The notes under the pieces were generated by a model, which did not search any database, was not told where the DNA came from, and saw nothing but the letters and a program-made list of their open reading frames with translations. Below, piece after piece: positions 44,071 through 53,818 of a stretch of 64,000 nucleotides of DNA. Position numbers and translations under genes: made by a program. Source of the stretch: Flavobacterium soyangense (GTDB lineage: Bacteria > Bacteroidota > Bacteroidia > Flavobacteriales > Flavobacteriaceae); assembly GCF_015277675.1 (NCBI RefSeq), contig NZ_JADHEC010000016.1:1-64000 (forward strand), in the 5' to 3' direction. The first letter of the stretch is position 1; the number at the start of each line of letters is the position of its first letter.

Positions 44071-44844
44071 TTACTTCCTCAAAGCTTCCTCATAATTTTC
44101 ACCCACTTTTTTCCAATCGATTATATTGAAAAAAGCATCAACATAATTTTTTCTTTTGTATTGATAATCCAAGTAGTAGGCGTGTTCCCAAAGGTCTAAA
44201 GCCAGAATCGGTTTGCCGGGTATTGTTGCATTTCGCATTAAGGGATTGTCCTGATTTTGAGTGCTGGTAATTTGAAGATTTCCCGATCGATCTACTATTA
44301 ACCAAACCCAACCCGAACCAAATTGTTTTGTGGCTTCGTCTTTGAATGCAGTAGTAAAGTTGTCAAAAGAGCCAAATTTCTTATTGATGGCAGTTGCCAA
44401 AGTATCTTGTGGTTGTCCTCCAGCTTTTGGTGTCATACATTTAAAATACAAGGAATGGTTGTAATATCCGCCTGCATTATTTTTAATATCAAGGACACTC
44501 GGGTCTAATTTTGCCAATACTTCTTCGATGGTTAGATTCTCTAATGCTGTTCCCGCAATGGCTTTATTCAAATTATTGGTGTAGGTCAAATAATGTTTAG
44601 AAAAATGGTTTTCCATTGTTGATGCCGAGATACTTGGTGCCAAAGCATCGTAAGAATAAGCCAATTTTTCAAGTTGGAATGAGCCTTCAGTGGCTTTAAT
44701 ATCGTCAGGAACTCCCATTATTGTTGTTTTCTGTTCAACATCTGGCAACGGCACATCAACAACTTCAGTGTATTTTTTGTTGTTACAGGAAAGTAATAGT
44801 GAAAGTAGCAGTAAATTTGATAGTAGTAAACTTAACTTTTTCAT
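44071..44844 (-). CDS. Lipoprotein superoxide dismutase (Fe/Mn type)
   Basis: This 257-residue enzyme converts superoxide to peroxide and oxygen. ATG 44844 is chosen because it begins a lipoprotein signal (MKKLSLLLSNLLLLSLLLSC). Metal ligands are visible: His in MENHFSKHYLTY, His in GGYYNHSLYF, Asp and His in DLWEHAYYLDY. The sequence follows Fe/Mn SODs to the end (NIIDWKKVGENYEEA). A lipid-anchored SOD would protect the periplasm or surface from external superoxide. Confidence 0.9.
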   Translation of the reverse strand: MKKLSLLLSNLLLLSLLLSCNNKKYTEVVDVPLPDVEQKTTIMGVPDDIKATEGSFQLEKLAYSYDALAPSISASTMENHFSKHYLTYTNNLNKAIAGTALENLTIEEVLAKLDPSVLDIKNNAGGYYNHSLYFKCMTPKAGGQPQDTLATAINKKFGSFDNFTTAFKDEATKQFGSGWVWLIVDRSGNLQITSTQNQDNPLMRNATIPGKPILALDLWEHAYYLDYQYKRKNYVDAFFNIIDWKKVGENYEEALRK

Positions 44845-44967
44845 ACAAAGTTTATATTTGTTTTTTAAAGGAATATGGAATTGATTCTCCTGTTCACAAA
44901 AGCTCGGGTCACATTTCAACTTTTTTTTTCATATTGAGTTTTGGTTATGCCCATTTCATAATCAGAA

Positions 44968-45237
44968 CTAATTTTCCAATATGGATTTTATAATTTCTAT
45001 GTATTGTTCTTTTGCTTCATCAACGGATAAATGGCTAATTTGAATCCAGGCATTGGTTTTGAAAGCATTTCTTAAATCATAACTTTCAGAATGATTGTAA
45101 CTTAATGTTCCATAAGTTGCCTGTTTGTAAAATGCATAAAGTCTTAGTTGGACATCTTGCGGTAATGATGCCTGAGTCATTTGTGAAGCAATTTCGACAG
45201 CTTCTTGAAACCGTGTATCTAAGTCTTTTTTATTCAT
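44968..45237 (-). CDS. Acyl-CoA-binding protein
   Basis: This is an 89-residue helical bundle that binds long-chain acyl-CoA esters. The motif LRLYAFYKQATYG, and NAWIQISHLSVDEAKEQYI near the end, match ACBP. It overlaps the psd start by 8 bp and is the last gene of a lipid operon (LUD-cdsA-psd-acbP). In bacteria ACBP is uncommon but is found in flavobacteria with these neighbours. Confidence 0.9.
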   Translation of the reverse strand: MNKKDLDTRFQEAVEIASQMTQASLPQDVQLRLYAFYKQATYGTLSYNHSESYDLRNAFKTNAWIQISHLSVDEAKEQYIEIIKSILEN

Positions 45238-45889
45238 TCAGTTTTGTTGCAATAATTGTTTTGCCTCCAATGGCTTTCTGATTAAGCACAACATTTATTT
45301 GCGTTCCCAAAGGTAAAAAAATATCAACTCTTGAGCCAAATTTAATAAAACCAGCGTCTTCACCTTGCTTGACTTGTTCACCTTCTTTGGCATAATTGAC
45401 AATTCTTCGTGCCAAAGCACCCGCGATTTGACGATATAGCACTTCACCAAAAGTTTTATTTTCGATAACAATCGTTGTTCTTTCGTTTTCTTCGCTAGCT
45501 TTTGGATGCCAAGCTACTAAAAATTTCCCAGGATGATATTTACTGAATTTTACAAGGCCGCTAAGAGCATACCGAGTTACGTGAACATTTAATGGCGACA
45601 TAAATATGGAAACCTGAATGCGTTTTTCTTTAAGGTATTCGCCTTCATACACCTCTTCAATTACCACTACTTTCCCGTCTACCGGAGCCAGAATTTGGTT
45701 TTCATTGAGAATGAAGTTGCGTTTTGGGTTTCTGAAAAATTGTAAAATGATAATTAATAATGCGAACATACTGATTTGTATGGTCATTTTAATCCAATTG
45801 GTGTCAATGAATTTATCGGATAATAAAAGCACAATGGCAGTAATAACTGTACCTATTAAAATTGATTGAGTGCCTTCTTTATGAAACAT
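45230..45889 (-). CDS. psd: Phosphatidylserine decarboxylase
   Basis: This 219-residue membrane enzyme makes phosphatidylethanolamine. Two hydrophobic helices lie near the N-terminus, then FMSPLNVHVTRYALSG and GQQIAGALARR-like residues, and the self-cleavage site FGSRVDIFLP near the end (Ser becomes the pyruvoyl group). It is the short archaeal/Bacteroidota form. It overlaps cdsA by 11 bp upstream and the acyl-CoA-binding gene downstream. Confidence 0.93.
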   Translation of the reverse strand: MFHKEGTQSILIGTVITAIVLLLSDKFIDTNWIKMTIQISMFALLIIILQFFRNPKRNFILNENQILAPVDGKVVVIEEVYEGEYLKEKRIQVSIFMSPLNVHVTRYALSGLVKFSKYHPGKFLVAWHPKASEENERTTIVIENKTFGEVLYRQIAGALARRIVNYAKEGEQVKQGEDAGFIKFGSRVDIFLPLGTQINVVLNQKAIGGKTIIATKLNE

Positions 45890-46769
45890 AGTTTAGAATT
45901 TGGTAAAATAAAAATATAATTGGTGCTACAAATATAACACTATCTAGTCGATCTAGGATGCCTCCATGGCCAGGCATAATTTTTCCGCTGTCTTTTACTC
46001 CTGCAATACGTTTAAATTTGGACTCGATTAAATCTCCAATAGTACCGAAAATTCCAACAATTAATGCAATAGAAGTCCAAATCATTATGGACCTTGCGCT
46101 AAATTGCGGGCTAGCTTTTATATAATATTTTGAAATTAAATAACCTGCCAAAATTGAAAAAACAATTCCTCCAATGAATCCTTCAATTGTTTTTTTTGGT
46201 GAAATTTTTTCAAATAATTTGTTTTTACCAATAGATTTTCCAACAATAAAAGCAAAGGTGTCATTTGTCCAAATGATAATAAATAATCCAATTATTATTT
46301 TAGGATTATAGTCTTTTATTCCGAAAGATATTTTTGTGATAAATATAAACGGAAGAATAATATACCCTAATAAGTATAGATATTTTGATGATATACTTGT
46401 GTTTTGAATTTTGTCATAAAATAAAAATAATATACACTTAATAGAAACTACAAGAGATATTACTAATAAAATGAGATCTAACTGTTTTGTATTGATTGAA
46501 AAATCAAAATCACTGTTAAATATTTTATTTATTGTATCAGTAGTGACCTTATTATAACAACTAAATAAAGTTACAGATGCATAAACTAATATTCCGAAAA
46601 GAATGGAAGGTGTTTTGTTTATTTGAATTAAATTGCAAAATTCATAGATTGCAATTATTAAGAATATTCCAAACAATATAAAAAAACTTTCAGACGAATA
46701 CAGTATTGAAGCCAGCAATAAAATTATATATATAGCACCAGATATTGATCTCTTTAGTGTTTCATTCAT
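45879..46769 (-). CDS. cdsA: Phosphatidate cytidylyltransferase
   Basis: This is a 296-residue integral membrane enzyme that makes CDP-diacylglycerol. It has eight or so hydrophobic helices and the CdsA signature near the end: SKFKRIAGVKDSGKIMPGHG then GILDRLDS. It supplies the substrate for phosphatidylserine and, via psd, phosphatidylethanolamine, which fits the operon. It starts 1 bp before the end of the upstream LUD gene. Confidence 0.96.
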   Translation of the reverse strand: MNETLKRSISGAIYIILLLASILYSSESFFILFGIFLIIAIYEFCNLIQINKTPSILFGILVYASVTLFSCYNKVTTDTINKIFNSDFDFSINTKQLDLILLVISLVVSIKCILFLFYDKIQNTSISSKYLYLLGYIILPFIFITKISFGIKDYNPKIIIGLFIIIWTNDTFAFIVGKSIGKNKLFEKISPKKTIEGFIGGIVFSILAGYLISKYYIKASPQFSARSIMIWTSIALIVGIFGTIGDLIESKFKRIAGVKDSGKIMPGHGGILDRLDSVIFVAPIIFLFYQILNYVS

Positions 46770-46770
46770 T

Positions 46771-47373
46771 CTATTGATCTTCTAAAAGCAATAAGTATAG
46801 ATTTTTTGCAGTGCTACCATATTGAGTAAAGTCTTCGTCTTCAACTTTTTCGAAATATTTTATTGTCGTTATATTTGTTGGATAATCTCTAATGTATTTC
46901 TTTTTTATAACACTCAAGCCGTCGCTTTTTGTTCCAATAATCTGGCTGGTGGTAGCTAAAACAATGATATTGGCTGGTAGTTCGTTTGGTTTATGTTGCT
47001 TGATTTGTTTGGATGAAAATAATATTGAACCTTCTTCAGTAATAAGGTTTTCACAGTTTGCCAAAAGAAAAGAAGGATGTTTTGGTTTTTGGTGCGTGAC
47101 TTTATTTTCTTCAAGCATGCTAAAAAGTTCCGGTTCATAGCATAAAGCTTCGCTTTCGAACCAGTCGTTTTCTTCCAAAATATTTTCAAAATGATCTTTT
47201 ACTTCTGCTTCATTTTCACAGTATAAAAATTTTCCGCCATTCTTCTTGAAATTATAGATAAACTGTTCTTCCAGAGGTGCATCATTATCCGGAGAGAACT
47301 TGCTGAATTCATTATCTTTTCCCCCTTCAGAATCTGGGTTATTTGAACCAAAAAATTTTCTAAAAAGACTCAT
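46771..47373 (-). CDS. LUD-domain protein
   Basis: This 200-residue cytoplasmic protein belongs to the LUD family (LutC-like). It reads NCENLITEEGSILFSSKQIK and ELPANIIVLATTSQII in the usual order. LutC is a part of L-lactate oxidation in Bacillus, but LutA and LutB partners are absent here and the gene is tied to cdsA. Its true role in this context is unknown. A strong hairpin separates it from ftsH. Confidence 0.83.
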   Translation of the reverse strand: MSLFRKFFGSNNPDSEGGKDNEFSKFSPDNDAPLEEQFIYNFKKNGGKFLYCENEAEVKDHFENILEENDWFESEALCYEPELFSMLEENKVTHQKPKHPSFLLANCENLITEEGSILFSSKQIKQHKPNELPANIIVLATTSQIIGTKSDGLSVIKKKYIRDYPTNITTIKYFEKVEDEDFTQYGSTAKNLYLLLLEDQ

Positions 47374-47421
47374 ATTTTTCTATACTACTTTATAAATTAT
47401 TTGAAAACGTCCAAAGATAAA

Positions 47422-47460
47422 AAAATCTTAATTCAAAAGACACTTTTGAATTAAGATTTT
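47422..47460. terminator. Terminator between ftsH and LUD gene
   Basis: AAAATCTTAATTCAAAAG is perfectly paired with CTTTTGAATTAAGATTTT around ACA, an 18-bp stem. It ends the ftsH transcript; the LUD-cdsA-psd genes need another promoter. Confidence 0.9.
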
Positions 47461-47483
47461 AAAATAATATATGTTTTCTCTTA

Positions 47484-49409
47484 TTAAGAGACTACTTCTT
47501 CTAGATTTGAGTCAAATGTTCTTTTTCCGAATATGGTTTCTAAGTCATCTTTAAAGATTACTTCTTTTTCGATAAGGATGTCTGCAAGCTGATTCAATTT
47601 GTCTTTATTGTCTTCCAATATTTTGATGGCTCTTTCGTATTGGCTTTCGATTAACAAAGATATTTCTTTATCAATTGTCTTGGCAGTTTCCTCGGAATAT
47701 GGTTTTGAAAAACTGTATTCACTTTGGCCTGTTGAATCATAATAAGTAACATTTCCTATTTTTTCATTCAATCCATAAATGGTTACCATTGCTCTAGCTT
47801 GTCTGGTCACTTTTTCCAAATCACTCAATGCACCAGTTGAAATTCTGTCGAATGTTACTTTCTCAGCAGCTCTTCCTCCCATTGTGGCACACATTTCGTC
47901 GAGCATTTGATCTGTGCGAACAATCAAGCGTTCTTCCGGTAAATACCAAGCTGCCCCAAGGCTTTGCCCTCTTGGAACAATTGTTACTTTTATTAATGGT
48001 GCTGCGTGTTCGAGCATCCAACTTACAGTTGCGTGACCTGCTTCGTGGATCGCAATGGCTTTCTTTTCGTCAGGAGTTACAATTTTATTTTTCTTTTCAA
48101 GTCCGCCTACAATTCTGTCTACAGCATCTAAGAAATCTTGTTTGTCAACCGCAGTTTTGTTATTTCTTGCGGCGATTAAAGCGGCTTCATTACAGACATT
48201 AGCAATATCGGCACCCGAAAATCCAGGAGTTTGTTTGGCCAAAAAGTCGGTATCAAGACCTTCAATTTTTTTCAATGGAGCAAGGTGAACTTTAAAAATT
48301 TCAGCACGTTCGCGAATGTCTGGTAGGTCCACAAAAATTTGTCTGTCAAAACGACCAGCACGCATCAAAGCTTTGTCAAGTACATCGGCTCTATTGGTTG
48401 CGGCTAAAACAATCACATTCGAATTGGTTCCAAAACCATCCATTTCGGTCAATAATTGATTTAACGTGTTTTCACGTTCATCATTTCCGCCCGACATATT
48501 GTTTTTTCCTCTTGCTCTACCCACAGCATCAATTTCATCTATAAAGATAATTGCAGGAGATTTTTCTTTGGCTTGCTTGAATAAATCACGTACTCTTGAG
48601 GCACCGACTCCAACAAACATTTCCACAAAATCAGAACCTGATAAAGAGAAAAATGGCACTTGAGCTTCGCCTGCAACTGCTTTTGCCAATAAGGTTTTTC
48701 CGGTTCCCGGAGGTCCAACGAGCAGTGCGCCTTTTGGAATTTTCCCGCCTAGATTAGTGTATTTTTCTGGATTCTTCAGGAATTCCACAATTTCTTGTAT
48801 TTCTTCCTTTGCGCCTTCTAAACCAGCTACATCTTTGAAAGAAGTTTTAATATCCGTTTTTTCGTCGAAAAGCTTGGCTTTTGATTTTCCAATATTGAAA
48901 ATTTGGCCACCGCCGCCACCGCCACCGCCGGACATTCTTCTCATTATGAATATCCAAACTCCAATGATAATGATGATTGGCAATAGGCTTACGAAAATAT
49001 CGGTCCAATTGTTTTTAGGCAAGAAATTAAAATCTTTTAATTTTCCTTCTGCAACCGCTTTCTCCAATTTAGTTTGAAAAAGTTGATCGTTACCAATGAT
49101 AAAAGTATAATGTGGCCCTTTATTTGGACGGTCTAAAATATCTTTTGCCACTTTTTTATTTGCTGGATCTTTTAGTGCTGCAGTTGTTAAAAATACTTCA
49201 GCTTCCGATTTATTGTATACAATTACCTTTTCAATCTGCCCTTTTTCCAAATAAGCATTAAAATTTGAAGATGTTAATTGCGCAGGTTCTTGAAAACTTG
49301 AACCGCCTGTAAAAAAGCTTATAGTCAGGAAAACCAACAATATGGCTGTATAAATCAACCAAGGACTAACTTTGAATTTATTTGAATTTTGATTATTATC
49401 TTTTGCCAT
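47484..49409 (-). CDS. ftsH: ATP-dependent zinc metalloprotease FtsH
   Basis: This 641-residue inner-membrane protease degrades damaged or short-lived membrane proteins. TM1 (about 15-35) and TM2 (about 135-155) flank a periplasmic domain, then come a Gly-run linker ([10 protein letters not shown]), AAA+ with Walker [10 protein letters not shown] and Walker [12 protein letters not shown], and the zinc site HEAGH in [14 protein letters not shown]. The length and order are normal. It follows rsfS with a 15-bp gap. Confidence 0.97.
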   Translation of the reverse strand: MAKDNNQNSNKFKVSPWLIYTAILLVFLTISFFTGGSSFQEPAQLTSSNFNAYLEKGQIEKVIVYNKSEAEVFLTTAALKDPANKKVAKDILDRPNKGPHYTFIIGNDQLFQTKLEKAVAEGKLKDFNFLPKNNWTDIFVSLLPIIIIIGVWIFIMRRMSGGGGGGGGQIFNIGKSKAKLFDEKTDIKTSFKDVAGLEGAKEEIQEIVEFLKNPEKYTNLGGKIPKGALLVGPPGTGKTLLAKAVAGEAQVPFFSLSGSDFVEMFVGVGASRVRDLFKQAKEKSPAIIFIDEIDAVGRARGKNNMSGGNDERENTLNQLLTEMDGFGTNSNVIVLAATNRADVLDKALMRAGRFDRQIFVDLPDIRERAEIFKVHLAPLKKIEGLDTDFLAKQTPGFSGADIANVCNEAALIAARNNKTAVDKQDFLDAVDRIVGGLEKKNKIVTPDEKKAIAIHEAGHATVSWMLEHAAPLIKVTIVPRGQSLGAAWYLPEERLIVRTDQMLDEMCATMGGRAAEKVTFDRISTGALSDLEKVTRQARAMVTIYGLNEKIGNVTYYDSTGQSEYSFSKPYSEETAKTIDKEISLLIESQYERAIKILEDNKDKLNQLADILIEKEVIFKDDLETIFGKRTFDSNLEEVVS

Positions 49410-49424
49410 TAGAGGTATATTTCT

Positions 49425-49796
49425 TTAGTATTTATTCTCGATTTTAGTAATTTTGGCGTCACCCCAAAGACTTTCGATGTTGTAATATTCTCGAATGTGT
49501 TTTTGGAAAACGTGAACCACAATGCTAACATAGTCCATAAGAACCCATTCCGCATTATCAGATCCTTCAACATGCCAAGGTTTGTCTTTTAATTCTTTTG
49601 AAACTATTTTTTGAATGGAGTTAACAATGGCGTTTACTTGTGTGTTTGAATTTCCGTTACAGATAACAAAATAGTCACAAACGGCGGTGTCTATTTCTCT
49701 TAAGTCCAGAATATCGATGTCATTTCCTTTTACTTCTTCTATTCCCTTGATGATGTTTGCTAGTAGAACATCATTATTTACAATCTTTTTAGCCAT
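49425..49796 (-). CDS. rsfS: Ribosome silencing factor RsfS
   Basis: This 123-residue protein blocks subunit joining by binding L14 when nutrients are low. It has the RsfS signature DIDILDLREIDTAVCDYFVIC and GxxxxxWVLMDYVSIVVHVFQKHIREYYNIE near the end. It is the first gene of rsfS-ftsH and is divergent from birA with a 96-bp gap. Confidence 0.94.
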   Translation of the reverse strand: MAKKIVNNDVLLANIIKGIEEVKGNDIDILDLREIDTAVCDYFVICNGNSNTQVNAIVNSIQKIVSKELKDKPWHVEGSDNAEWVLMDYVSIVVHVFQKHIREYYNIESLWGDAKITKIENKY

Positions 49797-49892
49797 GAAT
49801 TATTTTTAATATAAGTTTGTAAAGTTACCATTTTTTGTGATTATTTTTGAACCTTAACATAATATTAAATTTTGTTCCACAAATAACTTCTT

Positions 49893-50621
49893 ATGAAACT
49901 AATCAAACTCGATGCCATAGATTCCACAAACGAATTCCTAAAAGGATTATCGAGCAACCAAATACTAGAAAATTTTACTGTTGTTAATGCCGAAACTCAA
50001 ACAAAAGGCAAAGGGCAAATGGGCTCTGTGTGGGATTCAGAGCCTAGTAAAAACTTAATAATGAGTGTTTTGGTTAAAGATTTTATAACAAATATTAATC
50101 GAATTTTTGACGTTAATATCGCAGTGTCTGTTTCTATAATTCAGGTATTAGAAGAGTTGAACATTCCTGAATTAAGTATTAAATGGCCAAACGACATTAT
50201 GTCAGATACTAAAAAGATAGGCGGTATTCTTATTGAAAACAGCATAAAAAGCGATGGAAGTATTAATTCTATCGTGGGTTTAGGATTGAACGTCAATCAA
50301 ATTAATTTTGAAAATTTGCCCAAAGCATCATCATTAGCAAGAATCTGCAACAAAACTTTTGACAAAGAAGAAATTCTTTTGAAGATTGTCGAAATGTTGG
50401 AACAAAATATATTGTCTTGGAACCAAAACTCACATTTGTTGTGGACTGAATACACCAATAAACTCTTTAAAATGGGAATTCCTATGCCGTTTGAAGACAA
50501 AAATAAGCAAAATTTTATGGGAATTATTCAAGGCGTTTCACCCATTGGAAAACTAGAAATACTTTTGGAAGATGATTCAATTTCTGAATTTGATATCAAA
50601 GAAATTCAAATGTTATATTAA
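49893..50621 (+). CDS. birA: Biotin--[acetyl-CoA-carboxylase] ligase
   Basis: This 242-residue enzyme attaches biotin to carboxylase carriers. The biotin loop reads KGKGQMGSVWDSE (canonical GRGxxGRxW, with K for R), and the ATP-site residues lie in SIKWPNDIMSDTKKIGGIL. It lacks the N-terminal DNA-binding domain of E. coli BirA, so it is a monofunctional ligase. It is divergent from rsfS. Confidence 0.94.
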   Translation: MKLIKLDAIDSTNEFLKGLSSNQILENFTVVNAETQTKGKGQMGSVWDSEPSKNLIMSVLVKDFITNINRIFDVNIAVSVSIIQVLEELNIPELSIKWPNDIMSDTKKIGGILIENSIKSDGSINSIVGLGLNVNQINFENLPKASSLARICNKTFDKEEILLKIVEMLEQNILSWNQNSHLLWTEYTNKLFKMGIPMPFEDKNKQNFMGIIQGVSPIGKLEILLEDDSISEFDIKEIQMLY

Positions 50622-50624
50622 GCC

Positions 50625-50676
50625 TTATAAACAAGAAAACCTTTTAGTACAAACTAAAAGGTTTTCTTGTTTATAA
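50625..50676. terminator. Bidirectional terminator after birA
   Basis: A 24-bp perfect stem (TTATAAACAAGAAAACC..., loop ACAA) separates the convergent birA and SRPBCC genes, with A and T runs on both sides. Confidence 0.92.
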
Positions 50677-50687
50677 AGTATAATAAT

Positions 50688-51080
50688 TTACAATTTTGAC
50701 ATATTTCCTGCCAAAGTTTCAATAAATTTCGATATAGGTCCTTTTATCATCATACACATCATCGCATTAAATTCGCCTTCAAAAAGTAATTGTACATTTG
50801 ACGAATTATCTGAAGCCGAATTAATATCAGCAACCAAAGTAAAAGGTAATTTATCACTTGCAGCACCAAGAACAATTTTGTTAGGTGCTACTTTTTCTTT
50901 CATTTTTAGTTTTATTTCGGGCATTCCTTTTAATCCAAAAATAAAAGCATCGTCACCGATAACTTCAAATTTTGCAATGTTTTCAGGCATTAATTTCTCG
51001 AAATTTCGTACATCGCTTAATAAATCAAATAATTCTTGTGCTGATTTTTCAACAGTAACTGTAGGGCTTTCTAAGTTCAT
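50688..51080 (-). CDS. SRPBCC (START-like) family protein
   Basis: This 130-residue soluble protein has a START/SRPBCC fold pattern: VEKSAQELFDLLSDVRNFEKLMP near the start and a helix at the C-terminus. Such small proteins bind hydrophobic ligands. The ligand is unknown. It is the gene after pyrE in the same direction with a 54-bp gap. Confidence 0.78.
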   Translation of the reverse strand: MNLESPTVTVEKSAQELFDLLSDVRNFEKLMPENIAKFEVIGDDAFIFGLKGMPEIKLKMKEKVAPNKIVLGAASDKLPFTLVADINSASDNSSNVQLLFEGEFNAMMCMMIKGPISKFIETLAGNMSKL

Positions 51081-51134
51081 TTTTTATTTTCTTAATTGAA
51101 TATTCAATAGTAATGGTCTTACTTTTTTGAAATT

Positions 51135-51782
51135 TTAAACTTTTACGATCCAAGTCGATGGACTCAAATTCCATTCTCTTAATGTTGCTTCTTCGTCTTC
51201 AGTAATGTATCTTTTGGCAACGGCCAAGTCTAATAAATTCTGATAATTACTCAAAGTTAACAAGTCAACATTGGCATTTTTAAAGTTTTCTTTGGCAACA
51301 TCAAATCCATAAGTAAAGATTGCAGCCATACCTTTTACGTTTGCTCCGGCAGTGCGCAAGGCCTCCACAGCAAGCAAACTGCTGTTTCCGGTGCTTATTA
51401 AATCTTCAACAATTACTACATTTTGACCTTTTTGAAGAAAGCCTTCCACCTGGTTTTGTCTCCCGTGTTTTTTTGGTTCTGGTCGGACATAAACAAAAGG
51501 CAAACCCATACTTTCGGCAACTAAAATCCCAATTCCTATTGCTCCTGTGGCGACACCGGCAATAACATCGGGCTTTCCAAATTGTTTTTCTATATGTTTC
51601 GAAAATTCATCACGAACATAATTTCTTATGAGCGGAAACGACAAAATTAATCGGTTGTCACAATAAATTGGTGATTGCCATCCCGAAGCCCATGTAAAAG
51701 GATTTCTTGGATTCAATTTAATTGCATTTATTTGCAAAAGCAATTCGGCAGTTTTCTCGGCAGTATCTTTATTAAATATCAT
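51135..51782 (-). CDS. pyrE: Orotate phosphoribosyltransferase
   Basis: This 215-residue enzyme joins orotate and PRPP to give OMP. ATG 51782 is chosen: the frame is open 21 codons upstream, but that part overlaps the NUDIX gene and has no family match. It has NPFTWASGWQSPIYCDNR, the Lys-rich loop VRPEPKKHGRQNQ and the PRPP motif VVIVEDLISTGNSS. Its -7 box overlaps the NUDIX start codon, so the mRNA may be leaderless. Confidence 0.95.
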   Translation of the reverse strand: MIFNKDTAEKTAELLLQINAIKLNPRNPFTWASGWQSPIYCDNRLILSFPLIRNYVRDEFSKHIEKQFGKPDVIAGVATGAIGIGILVAESMGLPFVYVRPEPKKHGRQNQVEGFLQKGQNVVIVEDLISTGNSSLLAVEALRTAGANVKGMAAIFTYGFDVAKENFKNANVDLLTLSNYQNLLDLAVAKRYITEDEEATLREWNLSPSTWIVKV

Positions 51783-51786
51783 AATA

Positions 51787-51815
51787 CAAATGTATAAAGT
51801 TTTTGTGAACGACAA
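51787..51815 (-). promoter_or_regulatory. pyrE promoter (TTG-N18-TACATTTG)
   Basis: On the minus strand TTG (51813-51815) and TACATTTG (51787-51794) are separated by 18 bp, and TTTG is 4 bases from the pyrE ATG. This is a good Bacteroidota promoter that predicts a leaderless or near-leaderless transcript. Confidence 0.7.
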
Positions 51816-52392
51816 ACCACTTTTTTTGACAAATGAAATCTCCAAGGAGACAAATTTTCAGCTATTCTTATTGGAAAGTGTTGATATAGTTCAGCTTATC
51901 GTCAAAATTTTTCAAAACAAAATTCAAAAAGCTTATCTCTACCATCCTGATGAGAAAGAGATTATGAAAACTTTGAAATCTAAAATTCCTGTTTCTAAAG
52001 CTGGAGGGGGTTTAGTCTACAATAAAAAGGGAGAGGTTTTATTTATTTTCAGAGGCGGAAAATGGGATTTACCAAAAGGAGGAACGGAAAAAGGGGAAGA
52101 AATCGAAGCCACGGCAATGCGTGAGGTCGAGGAAGAAACTGGTGTAAACCAGTTAACAATAACAAAAAAACTTCAAAAAACGTATCATGTATTCAAACGA
52201 AATGGCATTTACAAACTAAAAATCACGCATTGGTTTGAAATGCATTCCGATTTTGAAGGAATTCCTATTGGACAAATAGAAGAAGGAATAGAAAAAGCGG
52301 TTTGGCTCAGTCCGAGTGAAATGCCGGAAGTTTTAAAAAATTCCTATGAAAACATAAAATTATTGTTCGAAGACGAAAATTCTATTGCGTAA
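51790..52392 (+). CDS. NUDIX hydrolase
   Basis: This 200-residue protein has an N-terminal domain of about 70 residues (MYKVFVNDKPLFLTNEI) and a NUDIX domain with the full box GGTEKGEEIEATAMREVEEE followed by TG. It hydrolyses nucleoside diphosphate derivatives; the substrate is not predictable. Its start lies 7 bp from the pyrE start on the other strand, so the promoter must be inside pyrE. Confidence 0.9.
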   Translation: MYKVFVNDKPLFLTNEISKETNFQLFLLESVDIVQLIVKIFQNKIQKAYLYHPDEKEIMKTLKSKIPVSKAGGGLVYNKKGEVLFIFRGGKWDLPKGGTEKGEEIEATAMREVEEETGVNQLTITKKLQKTYHVFKRNGIYKLKITHWFEMHSDFEGIPIGQIEEGIEKAVWLSPSEMPEVLKNSYENIKLLFEDENSIA

Positions 52393-52451
52393 GCAATTTT
52401 TAAATTCATAATTCATAACTCATAATTCATAATTCATTTTACCTTTGCAAA

Positions 52452-53798
52452 ATGAATAAAAAGCACCATTCTAATAATTTACTCCTCAATTTAGGTATCG
52501 AAAGCCTAAACGAAATGCAGGTTGCCGCCCAGGAAACCATTTTGAGCGACAATAATATTTTACTGCTTTCGCCTACAGGTTCCGGGAAAACACTAGCTTT
52601 TCTGTTGCCCATTTTCGAAATGTTGAGACCCGAAATTCTATCTGTCCAATGTTTGATTCTGGTTCCTTCGCGTGAATTAGGCTTGCAAATCGAGCAAGTC
52701 TGGAAAAAAATGGGAACTGATTATAAAGTAAATGTTTGCTACGGCGGACATTCCATTGATACCGAAATTAAAAATTTAAGCAATCCGCCAGCCGTTTTAA
52801 TTGGAACTCCTGGACGAATTGCAGATCACATGGACAGAGGCACTTTTCGATTGGACAAAATTGAAACCTTGATTCTGGACGAATTTGATAAATCTTTGCA
52901 ATTGGGTTTTCACGAACAAATGTCATTCATCATTGGGAAATTATCTAAACTGAACAAACGGGTTTTGGTTTCGGCAACTTCTGATATCGAAATTCCAAAA
53001 TATACCCGAGTTGTAAATCCTACGATTTTGGATTTTATTCCGAGTGAAGTAGAAGCCACCAATCTTGCTATGAAAATGGTGGTTTCGAAAGAAAAAGACA
53101 AAATAGGCAGTTTGTTCAACTTGATTTGCTCGTTGAAATCACAATCGGCATTGGTGTTTTGCAACCATCGAGATGCTGCAGAACGCATTAGCGACACTTT
53201 GAACGAAAAAGGAATTTATGCCACCTATTATCACGGTGGAATGGATCAAGACGAGCGGGAACGCGCTTTAATCCAGTTCAGAAACGGAAGTGTTAGTTAT
53301 TTAATCACAACGGATTTGGCTGCACGTGGACTCGATATTCCCGAAATGAAACACGTTATTCATTATCATTTACCATCTAAGGAAGACGAATTTACACATA
53401 GAAACGGAAGAACGGCTCGAATGTTGGCATCCGGAACGGCTTATATTATCGCTCACGAAAGCGAAAAAAAGCTGGATTATATCGATTATGGAATGCCCGT
53501 TCTGAAAGTGGAAAACAGCACAACTTTGCCAAAACCTCCCGAATTTCAAACCATCTACATCAGTGGTGGAAAGAAAAATAAATTGAACAAAATAGATGTT
53601 GTGGGTTTCTTTTCCCAAAAAGGAAAACTCGAAAAAGGCGATTTGGGATTAATTGAAGTGAAGGATTTTATTTCATTCGCCGCCGTAAAATTCAACAAAG
53701 TAAAAGACTTGCTTCACAATATCAAGGACGAAAAAATGAAAGGCAAGAAATTCAAAATCGAAGTGGCCAGAAAAGTGATTAAGAAGGAGGAAGAGTAG
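52452..53798 (+). CDS. DEAD-box RNA helicase
   Basis: This 448-residue helicase has Q motif NEMQVAAQE, motif I SPTGSGKT, motif II DEFD (a variant of DEAD), motif III SATSD, and motifs IV-VI in VLVFCNHRDAAERISD and HRNGRTAR. Both RecA domains are complete, unlike the gene at 20387. A C-terminal extension with a small basic tail (KGKKFKIEVARK) follows. A TACCTTTG box ends 4 bp before ATG, so this may be another leaderless gene. Confidence 0.93.
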   Translation: MNKKHHSNNLLLNLGIESLNEMQVAAQETILSDNNILLLSPTGSGKTLAFLLPIFEMLRPEILSVQCLILVPSRELGLQIEQVWKKMGTDYKVNVCYGGHSIDTEIKNLSNPPAVLIGTPGRIADHMDRGTFRLDKIETLILDEFDKSLQLGFHEQMSFIIGKLSKLNKRVLVSATSDIEIPKYTRVVNPTILDFIPSEVEATNLAMKMVVSKEKDKIGSLFNLICSLKSQSALVFCNHRDAAERISDTLNEKGIYATYYHGGMDQDERERALIQFRNGSVSYLITTDLAARGLDIPEMKHVIHYHLPSKEDEFTHRNGRTARMLASGTAYIIAHESEKKLDYIDYGMPVLKVENSTTLPKPPEFQTIYISGGKKNKLNKIDVVGFFSQKGKLEKGDLGLIEVKDFISFAAVKFNKVKDLLHNIKDEKMKGKKFKIEVARKVIKKEEE

Positions 53799-53818
53799 AT
53801 TTTAGTTCAATTTTTAAA

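Noticed and set aside
52405-52437. AATTCATAA direct repeats before the helicase
   Set aside because: This is simple AT-rich iteration. It may be unstable but shows no sign of a function.
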